DNA of 64,000 nucleotides from Simmondsia chinensis (GCA_018398585.1 JAGTTD010000020.1:21486350-21550349), one strand, 5' to 3'. Shown: positions 43,308-54,960, counted from the stretch's first letter. Notes: a model not told the origin generated them from the letters alone. A program made the numbers and translations.

Positions 43308-45372
43308 CGTCATGTCTTGTTTTAAGTTCTTCTTATGTCGGGGTATCGCTTATGGATTGGCTCTGACACTACTGATTGGGCTATAAACAGCCAGAAAGTT
43401 CTTCTTAAATCCGTTGTGTCAGCTATCCCTGCTTTTGTGATGTCTTGCTTTAAGTTACCAGTTTTTGCCGCTCTCTGGGGCGTCTGTTTTACTGTTATTT
43501 CTTGTTTGTTGCTGTGTTATCTTGTCTCTTTGCCTTTGTGATGGTTGTTTTGGTCCCCGCTTTTCAGCAGCTAGACTCAGGGCTCGCTTGGCGAGTAGCC
43601 TGCTTGTACTGCAACTTGTTGCTAATTATCAAAAAAAAAAAAAAAAGTTACCGGTCACTTTCACAAATAAACTCAATAGTGTCATTGCTCGTTTTTGGTG
43701 GAAGGGGGGCACCGCGGAGGATAAAGGGGTCCATTGGAAGGGTGGGATTGTCTTACTAAACCTAAACAGTCCGGGGGTCTTGGTTTTCGGGATCTTTGCG
43801 GTGTCAATATTGCTCTCGCTGCAAAATAGGTTCGGAGAGCTATCCAAAATCTCAATGCCTTTTGGGTCAAAATTCTTAAGGGTGTTTATTTTAGTGAGTG
43901 TTCGGTACTTAAAGCTCGTCTTGGTCATAACCCTTCTTGGAATGGAGAAGTTTCATTGAAGGTTGTAATTTTATCCTCAAGGGTCTCCGTTGGAATATCA
44001 ATAGTGGTAAATGTATCAATATTTAGGAGGATAAATGGGTCTCGGGCATCCCTTCCTTCTCGGTCGGCCCGGCTGCCGAGGGCCTCAAATAGCGTCTCAA
44101 GTGTCAAACTTTATTATTCCCGGAGCTACACACTGGAACTCTCCACTTGTCTCACATTTATTCTCTCTTGAGATTGCAAAGGCCATCTCGGAAATCCCGG
44201 TTGGAAACCCCTACTGGAATGATGAGTTGGTGTGGCACTATTCCAAACAGGGTGTGTTTTTGGTTAAGTCGGGGTATGGCTTATGGATTGGCTCTGACAC
44301 TGCCGATTCCCACTCTAGAGCTTCATCTTGCTCCCCATGTTGCTCCGAACAAGGCTTTCGAACACTTTGGACCACCAAAGCCCCTCCATAAATCAAGCAT
44401 TTCTTTTGGAGAGCCCTCATGAATGCTCTTGCTACTTCAAAAAATTTGTGGAAGAGAAAACTCAAGACCAATCCTTTTTGTCCCAAATGTGATGGTTCTC
44501 CTGAAACAGTTGAACACCTCTTTTTCCTCTGTTCTTGGGCTCGAGCAATTTGGTTCATGCCACCATTGGGCTATAAACAAAATGTGCAAGGATTCAATGC
44601 CTTTCACCTTTGGAGGGACTCTTTATGCTCTAACAAGTAATTCTCATTTGATGACATTTTCAGGGTTATGGTTTTATGTTGGAAAATTTGGAAAAGTAGG
44701 TGCGATCTCATTTTCAGGAAGATCTCTCACCCCCTTTCATCAGTCGTCGCCGCTGCCGGGCCTCTTATTGCGGAGTTCTCAAATGTTGTTACAAACCATG
44801 CTTTCCAACCCTCTTCTTTGGTGCGGCCTCCTATTCCTGCTGTCTGGTCTCCCCCTCCCTTGGACTGGATCAAAATTAATTCCGACGCTGCGTTTTCTCA
44901 AGGAAAAGGGTCGGCTTCAGCAATTGTGGCTCGGAATAGCCATGGTAAAATCGTTGGAGGTTGGTGTGGATCTTTTTCTGCTTGCTTACCGCTTGTAGCC
45001 AAATCGCTTGCCTTACGGGCTGCCGTTTCTCTTACCGAGTCCAATGGTTGGAAAAACGTTATTGTTGAATCGGATTGTAAATAGGCTATTGATTTTATTT
45101 CCTCGATTGCATCCCCTACGTGGGATTGTAGTGCTATTATTACGGATATTAGGTTGTTATCTTCTTCTGGTTGCTTTAGTAATTTCATTTTCTGCTAGGC
45201 CCCTAGATAATGTAATAGGTTGGCCCATTTTATCGCTTCTAGTAATTTAGGTGGTAGTTGTTCTCACTGTTGGTGGCAGGTTTGCCCACCTCCTATTGTA
45301 TCCCTTGGTAACACTGATCCTAGGTTAATGCATTCCCAGCCTTCGGGCTTTTTTATGTTCAAAAAAAAAAAA
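43308..45372 (+). mobile_element. 5'-truncated L1 LINE (zf-RVT and RNase H end)
   Basis: Flanked by a perfect 14 bp TSD, ACAAACCTCCCTTT (43294-43307; 45373-45386), with poly(A) at 45360-45372. Decayed frames give the L1 RT C-terminal phrase QKVLLKSVVSAIPAFVMSCFK, the zinc-knuckle-like CPKCDGSPETVEHLFFLCSW and a plant-type RNase H (DWIKINSDAAFSQG ... VESDCK). The first ~80 bp are chimeric: GTCGGGGTATCGCTTATGG at 43337 repeats GTCGGGGTATGGCTTATGG at 44268. A second L1 end is nested at 43463-43645. Confidence 0.85.
43463..43645 (+). mobile_element. L1 3' end nested in the L1
   Basis: 183 bp ending GCTAATTATCAAAAAAAAAA, between AGTTACCAGT (43453-43462) and AGTTACCGGT (43646-43655), a 10 bp TSD with one mismatch. 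It interrupts the host L1 between KLP and VTFTNKLN. Confidence 0.8.
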
Positions 45373-45389
45373 ACAAACCTCCCTTTGAA

Positions 45390-45880
45390 AGGGAAAGATC
45401 TGCGGGGAGAGCGGGCACTGGCACAGGAGAGGTGCTATCTCAGGGGGGTTTGTCTGGTCCGGGCAAATGGGTTCATTGAGGGGAACCCATGGATGCAAGA
45501 AAAAAAACAAACAAGAAAAAAAGAAAACAGAAAAAAAAAATTGGAACATAACCGGGGGGGAGAGGAGACCGGCGTGGGTTCATGGCGGTGGAGAGACGAC
45601 GGTGGAGACGATGAGTAGGAGAACCGAAACGGCGCGTGATGGAGACAGGGTGGCGGCGGAGGCAGTGGGGGCAGGGGGAAAACGAAGAGTTTCCCGGAAC
45701 TGGAGATGGAGGTGGGACCCGGATATTGAGGTAGATGGAGATGGAGGACGGGGATAGAGGATGGATATGGTGGTGGACGGAGACGGAGGTGGATGGAGAT
45801 GGAGGGGGACGGAGGTAAGGGAGGACGTAGGCACCTGGGCGCGGTGGAGATGGAGGCGGAGGACGTAGGCACCTAAATTA
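45390..45880. repeat. Purine-rich, GC-rich stretch
   Basis: Degenerate GGAGATGGAGGTGGA-type repeats (45590-45870) that make long proline/serine-rich frames on the minus strand. Composition resembles the 5' UTR of the RTE LINE on its plus strand, but no domain is visible. Confidence 0.4.
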
Positions 45881-46851
45881 TTGTCTATATAATTGGAACG
45901 CTGAGCAGGATTACTTGAATTATTTGTTTCTAACTGCTATCAGAAATAATTAATTCTGTAAGACGATAACTCTAAATCCAATAAACAGTCTGAACTCATG
46001 CATGGATTGTTCGTTGCTTTGATGTGCTAAAAGGATTTGTTAAAGTGCACTGACTTGAATCTTATATGCGTTGGTAATGGCATGAAGTGCAGCAGGAACA
46101 GTTGTTTTACATGGAATCTATGGTCTCCAACGAGATAAAGATGTCCCCTGAGTTAATTTGCAAGCATACGAAAAAAATCTAAAATATTTGGCTAAAATAT
46201 TCCATATGATTGACATTGGGTATTAATACGAAAATTGTTTATGTATTATTGAATTGTTTAATAGGGCGAGTCGGGAACTACGGCGATAGATGTGAGAAAA
46301 ATAACTATAATAGTTAAAGTTACTTTTGATCACGAATATCTAAGAGGGATTAATTATCGTAATAAAAGTTATTTGGAAATTTTTTTGATTCTAGAGTGTA
46401 GTAAAACTTATTTAGAGAAATTAAGTTTTACTAAATGGAAATCAATTGTTACCATGAGATGATAATCAAATTTGACCAATTTGGAGCTAGAGTTATATTG
46501 TCCATGAGATCCCTTCGCAAGCCTCAACTTAAGCATTGTTTGAGAATAGTTAAAAAATAAATTAATAAGATGAATTGTTTATTATGAGATAAATAATTTT
46601 TTTGCTAAACAAATACTCATGAGATAAATATATAATGCGATAAATTATATCAAGTTTAAAACAAAACAAAAAAAAAAAAATGAAAAGGCCGCTACAGTGT
46701 GATAGAAATAAAAAATAAGGTAACGTTACCTCATATTACTATTTTTGTTTCGTGATAGTCTTTTTTATATACGCGTATGATACGTAGTATTCAGCTGGTT
46801 TTGTTTGCTTATATATATATGCATGTTTTATCGTCAGAAAAATTTTGAAAC
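45881..46851. other. Spacer
   Basis: No gene or repeat recognised. Confidence 0.35.
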
Positions 46852-47215
46852 CTTTTTTCGATAATTAGCGGCATAGTCGCAATATATAGCAGGCAACCTG
46901 AACAAGCGAGCCTTGAGTCAACACATATAAGGATGAGGATGAAAACAACAGAATCAATAAAAACAAAAATACAAGCAAAAATAAGCAAACACTGAGAGCC
47001 CCAAACACCATTATGGAGGACTCGGAAACAGGACAAGCCAAAAGATAGGAGAATAGGACAGTCAAGCCCCTAATCTATCGAAGCAAAGCATTTAGCATAA
47101 AATGATCATAACCATCAAAACTCAACCCTAGTCTTTTCTCCATCTCAAGCATGCGCTCCGCAGTAAGGATCTTATTAACATCTTTAACACTATCACTCTT
47201 TTATACCAGATTCCT
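46852..47215 (-). mobile_element. L1-derived element, ORF1 end joined to 3' UTR
   Basis: Minus strand: an ORF1-like end ILTAERMLEMEKRLGLSFDG then YDHFMLNALLR-stop, directly followed by a UTR ending GCCGCTAATTATCGAAAAAA. The GKRLGL-type motif parallels GKKLGLNYNSP in 23273-25690. Again ORF2 is missing between ORF1 and the tail. Confidence 0.5.
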
Positions 47216-47593
47216 TTTTTATGTTTCAAAAACCCTAATACAGACGAAAAGAGAGGACGAGGCCGATCAAAGAAGATTAGGACGAAGAAAATTGAACAGG
47301 ACCTCGTCTACCTCAATTTAAATGAAGAGATGGCCTCACATAGAGCTCAATCGATGATTAGTATAGGAGTAGTATATGAAAAACCGATTTAGTAAGGTAG
47401 TATAGGAGCATCAAGCACCCCTAAGCTGGTTCTATGCAGCACTAGCTTATGTTGGTTGCCTCGAGCTCCTAGGATTCTCTCTTTCTCTCTATTTCTCTAT
47501 TGTCTCACTCTCTTTTCCCCCCTCCCAATACGCTTTAGACGTTCTAATATACCTACACATGTTTCTTTACTTTTACCTTTTACCTTTTATCTT

Positions 47594-47907
47594 TTATCTT
47601 CTACCTTTTGCTAAGGCTGATATGCTTCCATGAGTACATGCTTACTTGTGTACTTATTCATTTGTCTACTTCCTTACATGCTTGCATGCATACTTGCTTA
47701 GCAGAATCTTTATACTATACTTTACATGCTCTTCATACAGGCTATTCATAACTATCAATATCAAATATCAGGTTGGGGGTCCTCGGAAACAGTCTCTTGT
47801 CAGGGTCTCACCCTAATGAGGTAAGGCTGCGTACATCCTACCCCCCAGACCCTGCGCAAGAGGGAGTCCTTGAGGCACTGGGACTGTTGTTTTGCCATGT
47901 TGTTGTC
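47594..47907 (+). mobile_element. Angio-tail repeat with non-5S head, copy 2
   Basis: About 90 percent identical by eye to 19476-19782 from TTCTACCTTTTGCTAAGGCT through CATGCTTACTTGTGTACTTA, GCAGAATCTTTATACTATAC and AGGCTATTCATAACTATCAA into the tail (GGTTGGGGGTCCTCGGAAAC ... CACTGGGACTGTTGTTTTG). Both copies start at nearly the same place, which favours a defined SINE-like unit. Confidence 0.72.
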
Positions 47908-48458
47908 TAAATATATTGTTTATCATAATTTTTTTGAAAAATTATTTTTCAGAAAGATTAAAAGAAAAAATTTGTTCCGAAATTTTTTCTAAGTTAAATA
48001 TTTTTGGGAGTCCATACTCCCGGTGCTAGAAGAGATTATTGCGAAGAAGATCTTGAAGTTGAGGCGTCGAGAATTCTTCTTCTAATATCAGATCTTTAAG
48101 TCAAAGTTGGGATTTGCGCTTCAAGTATGTATAAACTAAGTATTGATATTTAATTTATTTTTCTTTACGGCATTTATTCTACATACTACATTTATAATTA
48201 TTTTATTCGATATTTTTTGTTTGTCATATTATGAACCTATTAGAATAAGATCTAAATATAATTAAATAGTTTAGTTAGGTTAGGGCTTTAGATTTAAAAT
48301 TAAGAATTTTAAATTGGTTTTCCGCTGCGCCCACTCCAGCCGATCTCGGAAAAATTTTTGAAATATGTTCCCAACACCTTATGGTGTTCTGAGTGCCTGT
48401 CAGGAGTCGCCTATCTTAAATGGGGAAAAGACCTAGAAATCCAAACCGTTGGTGTTAG
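47908..48458. other. Spacer
   Basis: No gene recognised; AT-rich. Confidence 0.35.
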
Positions 48459-48600
48459 AGGTGTTCATAGGTTGGGTTTGGGTGGGTTGGGTCTAGAACC
48501 ATTGCGACCCATCCAATATTTGACCCATACCTAAACCAGACCCATAAAATAGTAAGACAATGGTTCTGGGTTGGGTTGGGTGGGTCAAGTCATGTTGGAC
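48459..48600. repeat. GGGTTGGG-type repeat
   Basis: AGAGGTGTTCATAGGTTGGG at left and TTGGGTTGGGTGGGTCAAG / GACCCATACC inside; a related unit in the other orientation is at 53046-53216 (CAACCCAACCCAGCCC ... GCACCCCTAG). Confidence 0.4.
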
Positions 48601-49226
48601 GAACGTATAAACAAATATTCATTTAAATTTGGAAAATTATAACTTAGGTAACCTAAGTTTGATCATTTATCATATAGGTACCTGATATTTTAATATATAT
48701 AATAAGATACCTTGAGGTTTGACTATTTTATCACATTAGGTACCTTATGTTAAAATTTGATGAATTTTTATAAGAATCTGACCTATTTTATACGTAAAAT
48801 ATTGATATTATACATAGTTATGATAATAATATGTCACGTCAATATTTTCAACAAACATACAATAAATTACGGTAAAAAATTTATTGAATGTTGATGTAAA
48901 CTATCCAAATATTGTCAGAATTGTGTACAATATTAGCATTTTTGGCAAAAAAATCATCAAATTCTAATGAAAAGACCAATATATTGTTAGAATCATGTTC
49001 AATTTTAGCATTTTTAAATGAAAATCTGTCAAATTTTGACAAAAGAATACCTAATTGATAGAATTTTAAATTTTTTTTGCAAAATCAAATTTCAATTATG
49101 ATATTTATATATTATCAGTTTCATGTTCCACTTCGACACTTTCCAAAGAAAATTTATCAAATTTTGGGAAATGGGTAACTAAATGAATAAAATTTTAAAA
49201 TATCATAATAGCTAAGTAATAAATTT

Positions 49227-49602
49227 TGGGTTATTTACACCGAAAGTCCTTATACTGCTCATTGTTTCAATTTCCTTGTACTTTAATTGTGTCAATATAG
49301 TCCCTTTACAGTTGATATTGTGTCAATTTGATCCTTAAAGTAAAATTATTCCTAAGTTTTAATAAAATTTAAATCATTTAGCAATGAGTTGGATTAAATG
49401 GAGTTCACATATGGATTTATAGTGGATTACTTGTATTTAACAAAATTGTATCGCTAAAAAAAATCAATAACTTAACTTGAATTTGACCAAAGGGCTAAAT
49501 TGACACAGTTTAAATTGTAGAGGGACTAAATTGACACAACTAAAAGTATAAGGACTCAATTGATGCAATGAGAAAAGTACATGGACCTTTGATGTAAATA
49601 AC
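49227..49602. mobile_element. Foldback MITE family C, complete copy
   Basis: 376 bp. Ends TGGGTTATTTACACCGAAAG and CATGGACCTTTGATGTAAATAAC; arms of about 140 bp (TGTCAATATAGTCCCTTTAC against GTAGAGGGACTAAATTGACAC). This is the least interrupted copy of the family also seen at 17145, 18410, 19051 and 30540. Confidence 0.65.
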
Positions 49603-49637
49603 ACTAAAAGTTTTAAACCTTGAGGTTCCCTATTATA

Positions 49638-49728
49638 CAACAACAACAACAAACCCAGTGTCTGCAAGGGCTCCCGCAAAAGCAGGGTCTAGGAGGGTAG
49701 ATATACGCAGCCTTCCCCCTTGAGGGGA
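49638..49728 (-). mobile_element. Tail-only Angio-type insertion with perfect TSD
   Basis: 91 bp (minus strand starts TCCCCTCAAGGGGGAAGGCT, ends GACACTGGGTTTGTTGTTGT) between exact 17 bp copies of TGAGGTTCCCTATTATA (49621-49637; 49729-49745). It resembles the RTE LINE tail most closely (CTGCTTTTGCGGGAGCCC). Confidence 0.9.
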
Positions 49729-49801
49729 TGAGGTTCCCTATTATATATATTGAAATATTAGGATACTTAAGTGATAAATAGTCAAATTTCGGGGTACCTA
49801 G

Positions 49802-52800
49802 TAGTTGTGGCCACGGGCCGGGTCGGACGGGGCCGGGGGGGGCTCCAGTACCAGGCCGGGCCCGGCCCGGCCCCTCGCCCGAGCCCGCTACAGTGAGGGC
49901 CGGGCCAGGGTGGGCCTGGCCCGCTTTTTTGACAGAATTAAAACAAAATTTTAAATAATACAAAGTTATTTTGTACTAAAATTATTGTAATTCATTGATA
50001 AATAATATTAGATACAAATACATTTTTTTTCAAGCATTAATAATGCTAAATATACATGTTCAAAAAAAATAATGCTAACTATATGTAATAAAATAAAATA
50101 TACAATAAGTAATGGTAAAGATCTTATCAAAAAAATAATGGTAAATAAATAACGTAACAAGTATAAATATAACGCAGTTGGGGCCTAATATTTAAAAATA
50201 CAAATTTGTTTATCAAAAAATACAAAGTTTGATGTATGGGGGATGCGATCGTCTTTTGACGTAAATATTTAAAAGTAAATAATTGACATACAAAAGTGTT
50301 GATATCAGTCGCATGGGGGGGTTTCTATGCCATCATTTGACGTATCAGTGGTGCGGTCGTCTTCTTCATCGCTCGATGAATCTAGCTTCATTCTCTGTTG
50401 ATCTCTTGCCTCAGCTAGCAGCCAATCCTTCAAGCACACGGACATCTCCAAGCTTGACGGTAACAGCTTCGCCCTGTTCGTTCCAAGCAACCTGCCACCA
50501 AGACTGAAAGCACACTCCGATGCTACTGAAGACACCGAACAACTTAGTATATCACGTGCCATGGTGGAAAGCACGGGATACTGGGTTTGGTTTGTGTTCC
50601 ACCATTGTAAAAGGTCAAAATGCGGGTTGGCCGGCGGCCCGAAAATATGGACCAACGGTGTCCGCAAATAATAATCTAGCTCGTCACATGACGTGGGGGC
50701 TACTGTGGACGTAAATTGCTCCAACAGCTTCCACGAATATGACGTGTGTGAACTACTTCCACTAGATGTGGAAGATCCTAATGAAGCAGTACTAGGATAT
50801 GGATTATTGGACGCTAATTTCCATAAATATTGAGAAAATAAACTATGCAAGTCGTTATCGACATCGGCAATGAAAATGTCGATATTAAGACTAGGATGCA
50901 AATATTTGAAAAAATGTTGGCAAAACAAGTTTAAACCCCCGCGTTTACAATGAGGATCTAAAATAGTTGCCAAGCAGTATGTACGAGGTAGTTCTGAATA
51001 ATATTTGGCAAACTTTTCTTTCATTACCTTAATCGATTCGAACAAAATGGGGTTGAATTCATTACCCACCATCCAAATGACAATATCAAGCAATCTTGAT
51101 ATTGCTTGAGGCATGGTAGGATAGTAGCAACCCGAAAAAAATGTCGTGGCATCTTTAAACATGCTAAAAAAGTTACAAATTTGATCTATTGTCTCCCAAT
51201 GTATACTGGCCAGGTTGTAATCGCTCCATTCTGTACGGTTTTCCCGTGCGAATTCTATCAGAACGTCTTTATATGGTAGAATGCGCTCTAACATTTCTAC
51301 CGTAGACGACCACCTAGTTTGGGAGTCTAATTTGAATTGTTTATATTCTATGTTATGCAACCTACATAAATTTCTAAATCTTTTTTTCTAGTGCCGGATG
51401 ATTTAATAGATATTATTACGGATCTTAAGGTAGTAAGAGATACATTTACAATATCTAAACCATCTATTACCATTAAATACAAAATGTGACAAATGCAACG
51501 AATATGGAAACACTTCCTACCTAACATGGGTCACATTTGCCTAATTAAATGTGTAACGGATGCAGTGTTATTGGTAGCATTGTCAAACATAATACTAAAG
51601 ATACGTCGCTCTATGCCCCAGTCGCGGACTGCCGACATAATCGCACCCATAATTACCTTGGCAGTGTAGGGGCAATCTAAAAGTCCAAAAATGAATTATC
51701 TTCTTTTGAAGGATGTAGGAGTCATCGGTCCAGTGTGCCGTTATGCACATATAAGGTTGGCCGGGTTTCGACGTCCATATGTCCGACGTCAACGAGAACA
51801 TGCTCGTGTTCGTCGCAAAAAGTGTTAAGACCCCGGATTTCATCTTGTGGTACAACGTAAAAGCGACCCGCTTTACGGTGTTCCGAGAAATCCTCACAAT
51901 GGCGGGGTTCACATTTTGTTGGAGGTAGTCGACGAAATATGGGTTTTCGCCGGTATTGAAAGGCCTTTCATTCAAAATTATATATTTACCTAGCCCCTTT
52001 CGGCTGCCCTCTTGAGAGAACCTAAAATTAGCAAGTGCACCGGCCACTTGCTGTACTATACGTTGTTGGCTCTTATTTGGGTATTGCTCGGGGTGGCACC
52101 TAAGTATATGTCTGTTTAATGTGCCTGTCCCACTGCCAGGTTGATGGCTAAAAGTCCTGGCTGGGTCACATAATTTACAAGTTGCTTTATTAGTTGTCTT
52201 ATTAAGAGTAAAGTGATTCCATATCCCACTAGTTGTACGCCTACTAGTAGAGGTACTAATTTCAGGCTGGGCTTCGGTGGTGGGCGTGGGTTCCTCATCA
52301 GTTTGTGAGTCTCCAACCCCACCACCACCCGACTCATGATAATCTTGTTGTTGTGAAAAGTCATAATCTATGCTATCATTAGTGTATTGGGGTGATGGGC
52401 CTGGTTGTATAAAAGCTCGTTCTTCTGTATTCTACTCTTTTAAGGGATTCTGGGTGGCCGAAAAGAGCTAGAACTAGCACGACCGGCTCCAGAGGATGAT
52501 GAAGAGTTGTGTGCCATATTAGTATAAGTGATTAGTATTTATAAAATACAAGTAGTAATGCAAATTAAATAACTAAAAATGTGAACCAAATAAAATTACG
52601 ATACTAAAATTACCGAAACGAGAGAACAATGAAATTCGAACTTCAGCCAAACACTTTACGAAACAAAGTTAGAGCACAATTTTGCAATTAGCAAGGTTGA
52701 AGAAGATGGGAGATGATAAATGTATAGAGAGAGAAGAGAGGATTGAAGATTTGGTGATGAAATGGGTTGGGGAGGATTAAGTATTTATAGGAAAAAAAAT

Positions 52801-52923
52801 ATAAATTTTTTTTTTTTTAAATTTTAGAGCCGTTGCCCTGGCCCGGGCCCAGGGGCCGCTAAATTTTGGCCTGCAATCCGGCCCGGGGTATACCGGACTC
52901 GGGCCGCCCGTAGGCCACGCCTA
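49802..52923 (-). mobile_element. Complete hAT transposon (Ac/Tip100-like) with perfect 8 bp TSD
   Basis: 3122 bp. TIRs TAGTTGTGGCCACGGGC (left) and, as complement of the right end, TAGGCGTGGCCTACGGGC. TSD GTACCTAG is exact at 49794-49801 and 52924-52931. Subterminal regions are very rich in GGGCCGGGCCC, giving strong local structure. The interior holds a decayed transposase on the minus strand. Confidence 0.92.
50305..52517 (-). pseudogene. hAT transposase (BED finger to hATC dimerisation domain)
   Basis: From ATG at 52517 (MAHNSSSSSGAG) with an early stop. Then a BED-type zinc finger (SGIWNHFTLNK, CKLCDPARTF, GTLNRHILRCHP; C-C-H-H spacing visible), the catalytic-core region (MFSLTSDIWTSKPGQPYMC, ITAHWTDD) and an open 351-codon part (51360-50305) with LDSQTRWSSTVEML and the hATC domain (DLLQWWNTNQTQYPVLSTMA, SSVASECAFSLGGRLL, LKDWLLAE). 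At least two frameshifts (near 51595 and 52050) break it, so the element is not self-mobile. Confidence 0.85.
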
Positions 52924-53045
52924 GTACCTAGCTTGATGAGTTTCAAGATTAGCTCGCTTTATTTAAGCTTATTTAGACTTAATTTAGGCATGTTCGAATA
53001 TGTTCTTACATTGGATCAAAAAAAGAACATACTCTTACATAATCA

Positions 53046-53216
53046 ATGCCTACCCATGGGTAGCCCGGACCCAGACCCGATACCCATGGGTACAAAGTAA
53101 TTTGGACCCATTAGACCCACTAAAGAAAATTGACCCGACCCAACCCAACCCAGCCCAACCCAATTGATATAGGTTGGATAAGTCTTGGGTATTACCCGAC
53201 CCATGTGCACCCCTAG
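53046..53216. repeat. ACCCAACCC-rich repeat
   Basis: TACCCATGGGTAGCCCGGAC, GACCCGACCCAACCCAACCC and ACCCGACCCATGTGCACCCC; same type as 48459-48600. Open frames here are compositional. Confidence 0.4.
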
Positions 53217-53604
53217 TCGGTGTAACAAATCTTACCACTCATATCAACGCAACGTTTCTGCCCACAGTTGGTTTATTTGATGCCTCCCCACCCATAAGGA
53301 AAGTATGTTGAATTTGTTGGATTGATCTCGGTACCAATAACGATGACTAGCGCTGTTTCAATAAAGGAACAACTAGCAAAGCTATAAAAAACGGTGAAAA
53401 ATCTTTAAAAGGTCATAGAGGGAAAACAAATGCTCAAATCACATAAGCAAATCCTCTCGATAGAAGCATTGAATAATAAAATTCCAGAGCACAAATTTGA
53501 AAAGAACATCATGATGGTTGTTGTCGATAGTGAAATTATGATTTTGATAATGAGGAGGCATTTGCAAACCCTTCTAAGATGTTGATGAGATACATGATTA
53601 AATA
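53217..53604. other. Spacer
   Basis: No gene recognised. Confidence 0.3.
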
Positions 53605-53712
53605 GCGTTCTTATGTAAAGGGGAGAGGAGCGAATCATGTCCCTCCATTGTAATAGACGGCAAAGATTTGTTGGGCATGAAAATAAAATAGAAAAAAAAT
53701 TTCCTTCCACAT
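53605..53712. repeat. Second copy of the 14895-15115 repeat
   Basis: GCGAATCATGTCCCTCCATTG, TAATAGACGGCAAAGATTTG parallel the earlier copy; truncated at the LTR that begins near 53715. Confidence 0.45.
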
Positions 53713-53714
53713 CC

Positions 53715-54415
53715 TGTCATGTGCATGCCATGACATGAGCGGTGACATAGCAGTTTGGTGTCAAGGTCCACGTCAAAGGGCTGTGTCTGTGCCATGTCAA
53801 GGTCTGGTCTATCAGCTGGCTCCATAGCAGTCAGGTCCGTGTCTCGCCAGTGTCTGTGATAGTGTTAAGGTCACAGCCAGTTTCGGCAGTTCTCAATGTC
53901 CAGCCGCACTGTCAGCAGCTTCCCAATCACCAGCAAGGCACTGTAGCAGTTCCTTGGATTCTGTTAAGCTGGCGGTTAATTACAGAAGACTTCATAAGCT
54001 TCTAGAATATGTTATTTCACCGTTCTTGTAGTATTTTAGTTTGTTAAGCTATTTTAGATATTTTTCAAGTATTGTTTAGTTGTACTTAGTTCCTTATAGT
54101 ATAAATAGTCTTGTAAAGCATTGTAATATTCAATCATCCAATCAAATAATACAAAATATCTTCTCAACTTCTCTATTCTCTCTCTCATCTAACCTCCATC
54201 TCTCTCTTGCGTCACGAACTTAGGTTTGTGACAAGTGATATCAGAGCTATCTTGCGATAGGGATCGTTGCTAAGGGAAGAAACTCCCACCTTCCATTGCC
54301 ATGTCTTTGTGGGGGAAAGAGACTTTTGATTCACACAAGTAGATTTTAGCCATTGAGAAACGCCTTGACGCTTGGCAATGTGAACAAGACAAGATCAACG
54401 AGGAATTCAAGAATT
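53715..54415 (+). mobile_element. LTR retrotransposon 5' end: LTR, primer binding site, gag start
   Basis: A probable LTR (53715-54233) begins TGTCATGTGCATGCCATGAC, contains TATAAATAGTC (54099) and ends TTTGTGACA. Two bases on is a primer binding site TGATATCAGAGC (54236-54247), the initiator Met tRNA type with one change. A short gag-like frame (ATG at 54301, MSLWGKETFDSHK-stop, EKRLDAW) follows and is cut off at about 54415 by another repeat. No pol. Confidence 0.6.
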
Positions 54416-54960
54416 CTATATAAAGGGGGAGGGACCTTTCATCCTCTCCTCAACCCCTAGGCCATGAAAGAACATACGCTTTCTCTTCCCCGAAGCCAAG
54501 CCTCGTCTAAGGTAGACTACCCCAGGCCTCAACCTCCCTTTGTCCTTCACGGTTATCTCTTTAGAGCAATAACTGTCCAAGCTCCCTTCTCTTCTCATGA
54601 CTAAGTCCTTTATGTTTATTATATGTATTTATTTACCTGCTTTTATTATTATTTCATGAGATAAATACTAACTTAAGCGTTAGAGGGGTCCCCCGCGGGT
54701 TACCCCGCGGGCCCCTCTAGCCATGTGTTTGAATCTTGCAGGAAACACTAGACATGCGTACAGCTAGAGCTTGAGTTCATCTCGTCCTTACGAACCCTAC
54801 CTCATACTGGACTCTCATACGACAAATAAGCTCACTGAACAAATTCGTAGTAAACAGTACCCTACTCGTACTCACTGCCCGTCTAACTAGTAGTCACACT
54901 TGCCCCTACGAGTACCGGGTTGTAACCGCCCGATTGTCATGTATTACATATCAAAGGAGG
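54416..54960 (+). repeat. Ty3/gypsy (Tat/Ogre-like) LTR fragment
   Basis: TATAAAGGGGGAGGGACCTTTCATCC, ACTAACTTAAGCGTTAGAGG, GGTCCCCCGCGGGTTACCCC and GCGGGCCCCTCTAG resemble LTRs of the Tat lineage, where a TATA box is followed by ACTAACTTGAGCGTCGGAG and a GC hairpin. The perfect hairpin CCCGCGGG-TTA-CCCCGCGGG is at 54691-54711. Ends not fixed. Confidence 0.5.

Larger units (their letters stand above)
48647..49801. mobile_element. Foldback element hosting three later insertions
   Basis: Left arm GGTAACCTAAGTTTGATC...ATATATATAATAAGATACC...TTGAGGTTT is mirrored by the right arm AAACCTTGAGGTTCCCTATTATA...TATTAGGATACTTAAG...CAAATTTCGGGGTACC. Inside or at its end lie the family C MITE (49227-49602), a SINE tail (49638-49728) and the hAT element (from 49802). 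Confidence 0.55.

Noticed and set aside
45435..45872. 145-codon serine/proline-rich frame on the minus strand
   Set aside because: Product of GA/CT-rich repeats; several overlapping frames are equally open.
54691..54711. GC hairpin CCCGCGGG-TTA-CCCCGCGGG as a terminator or regulatory site
   Set aside because: It lies in a probable Tat-type LTR where such a hairpin is a usual feature.
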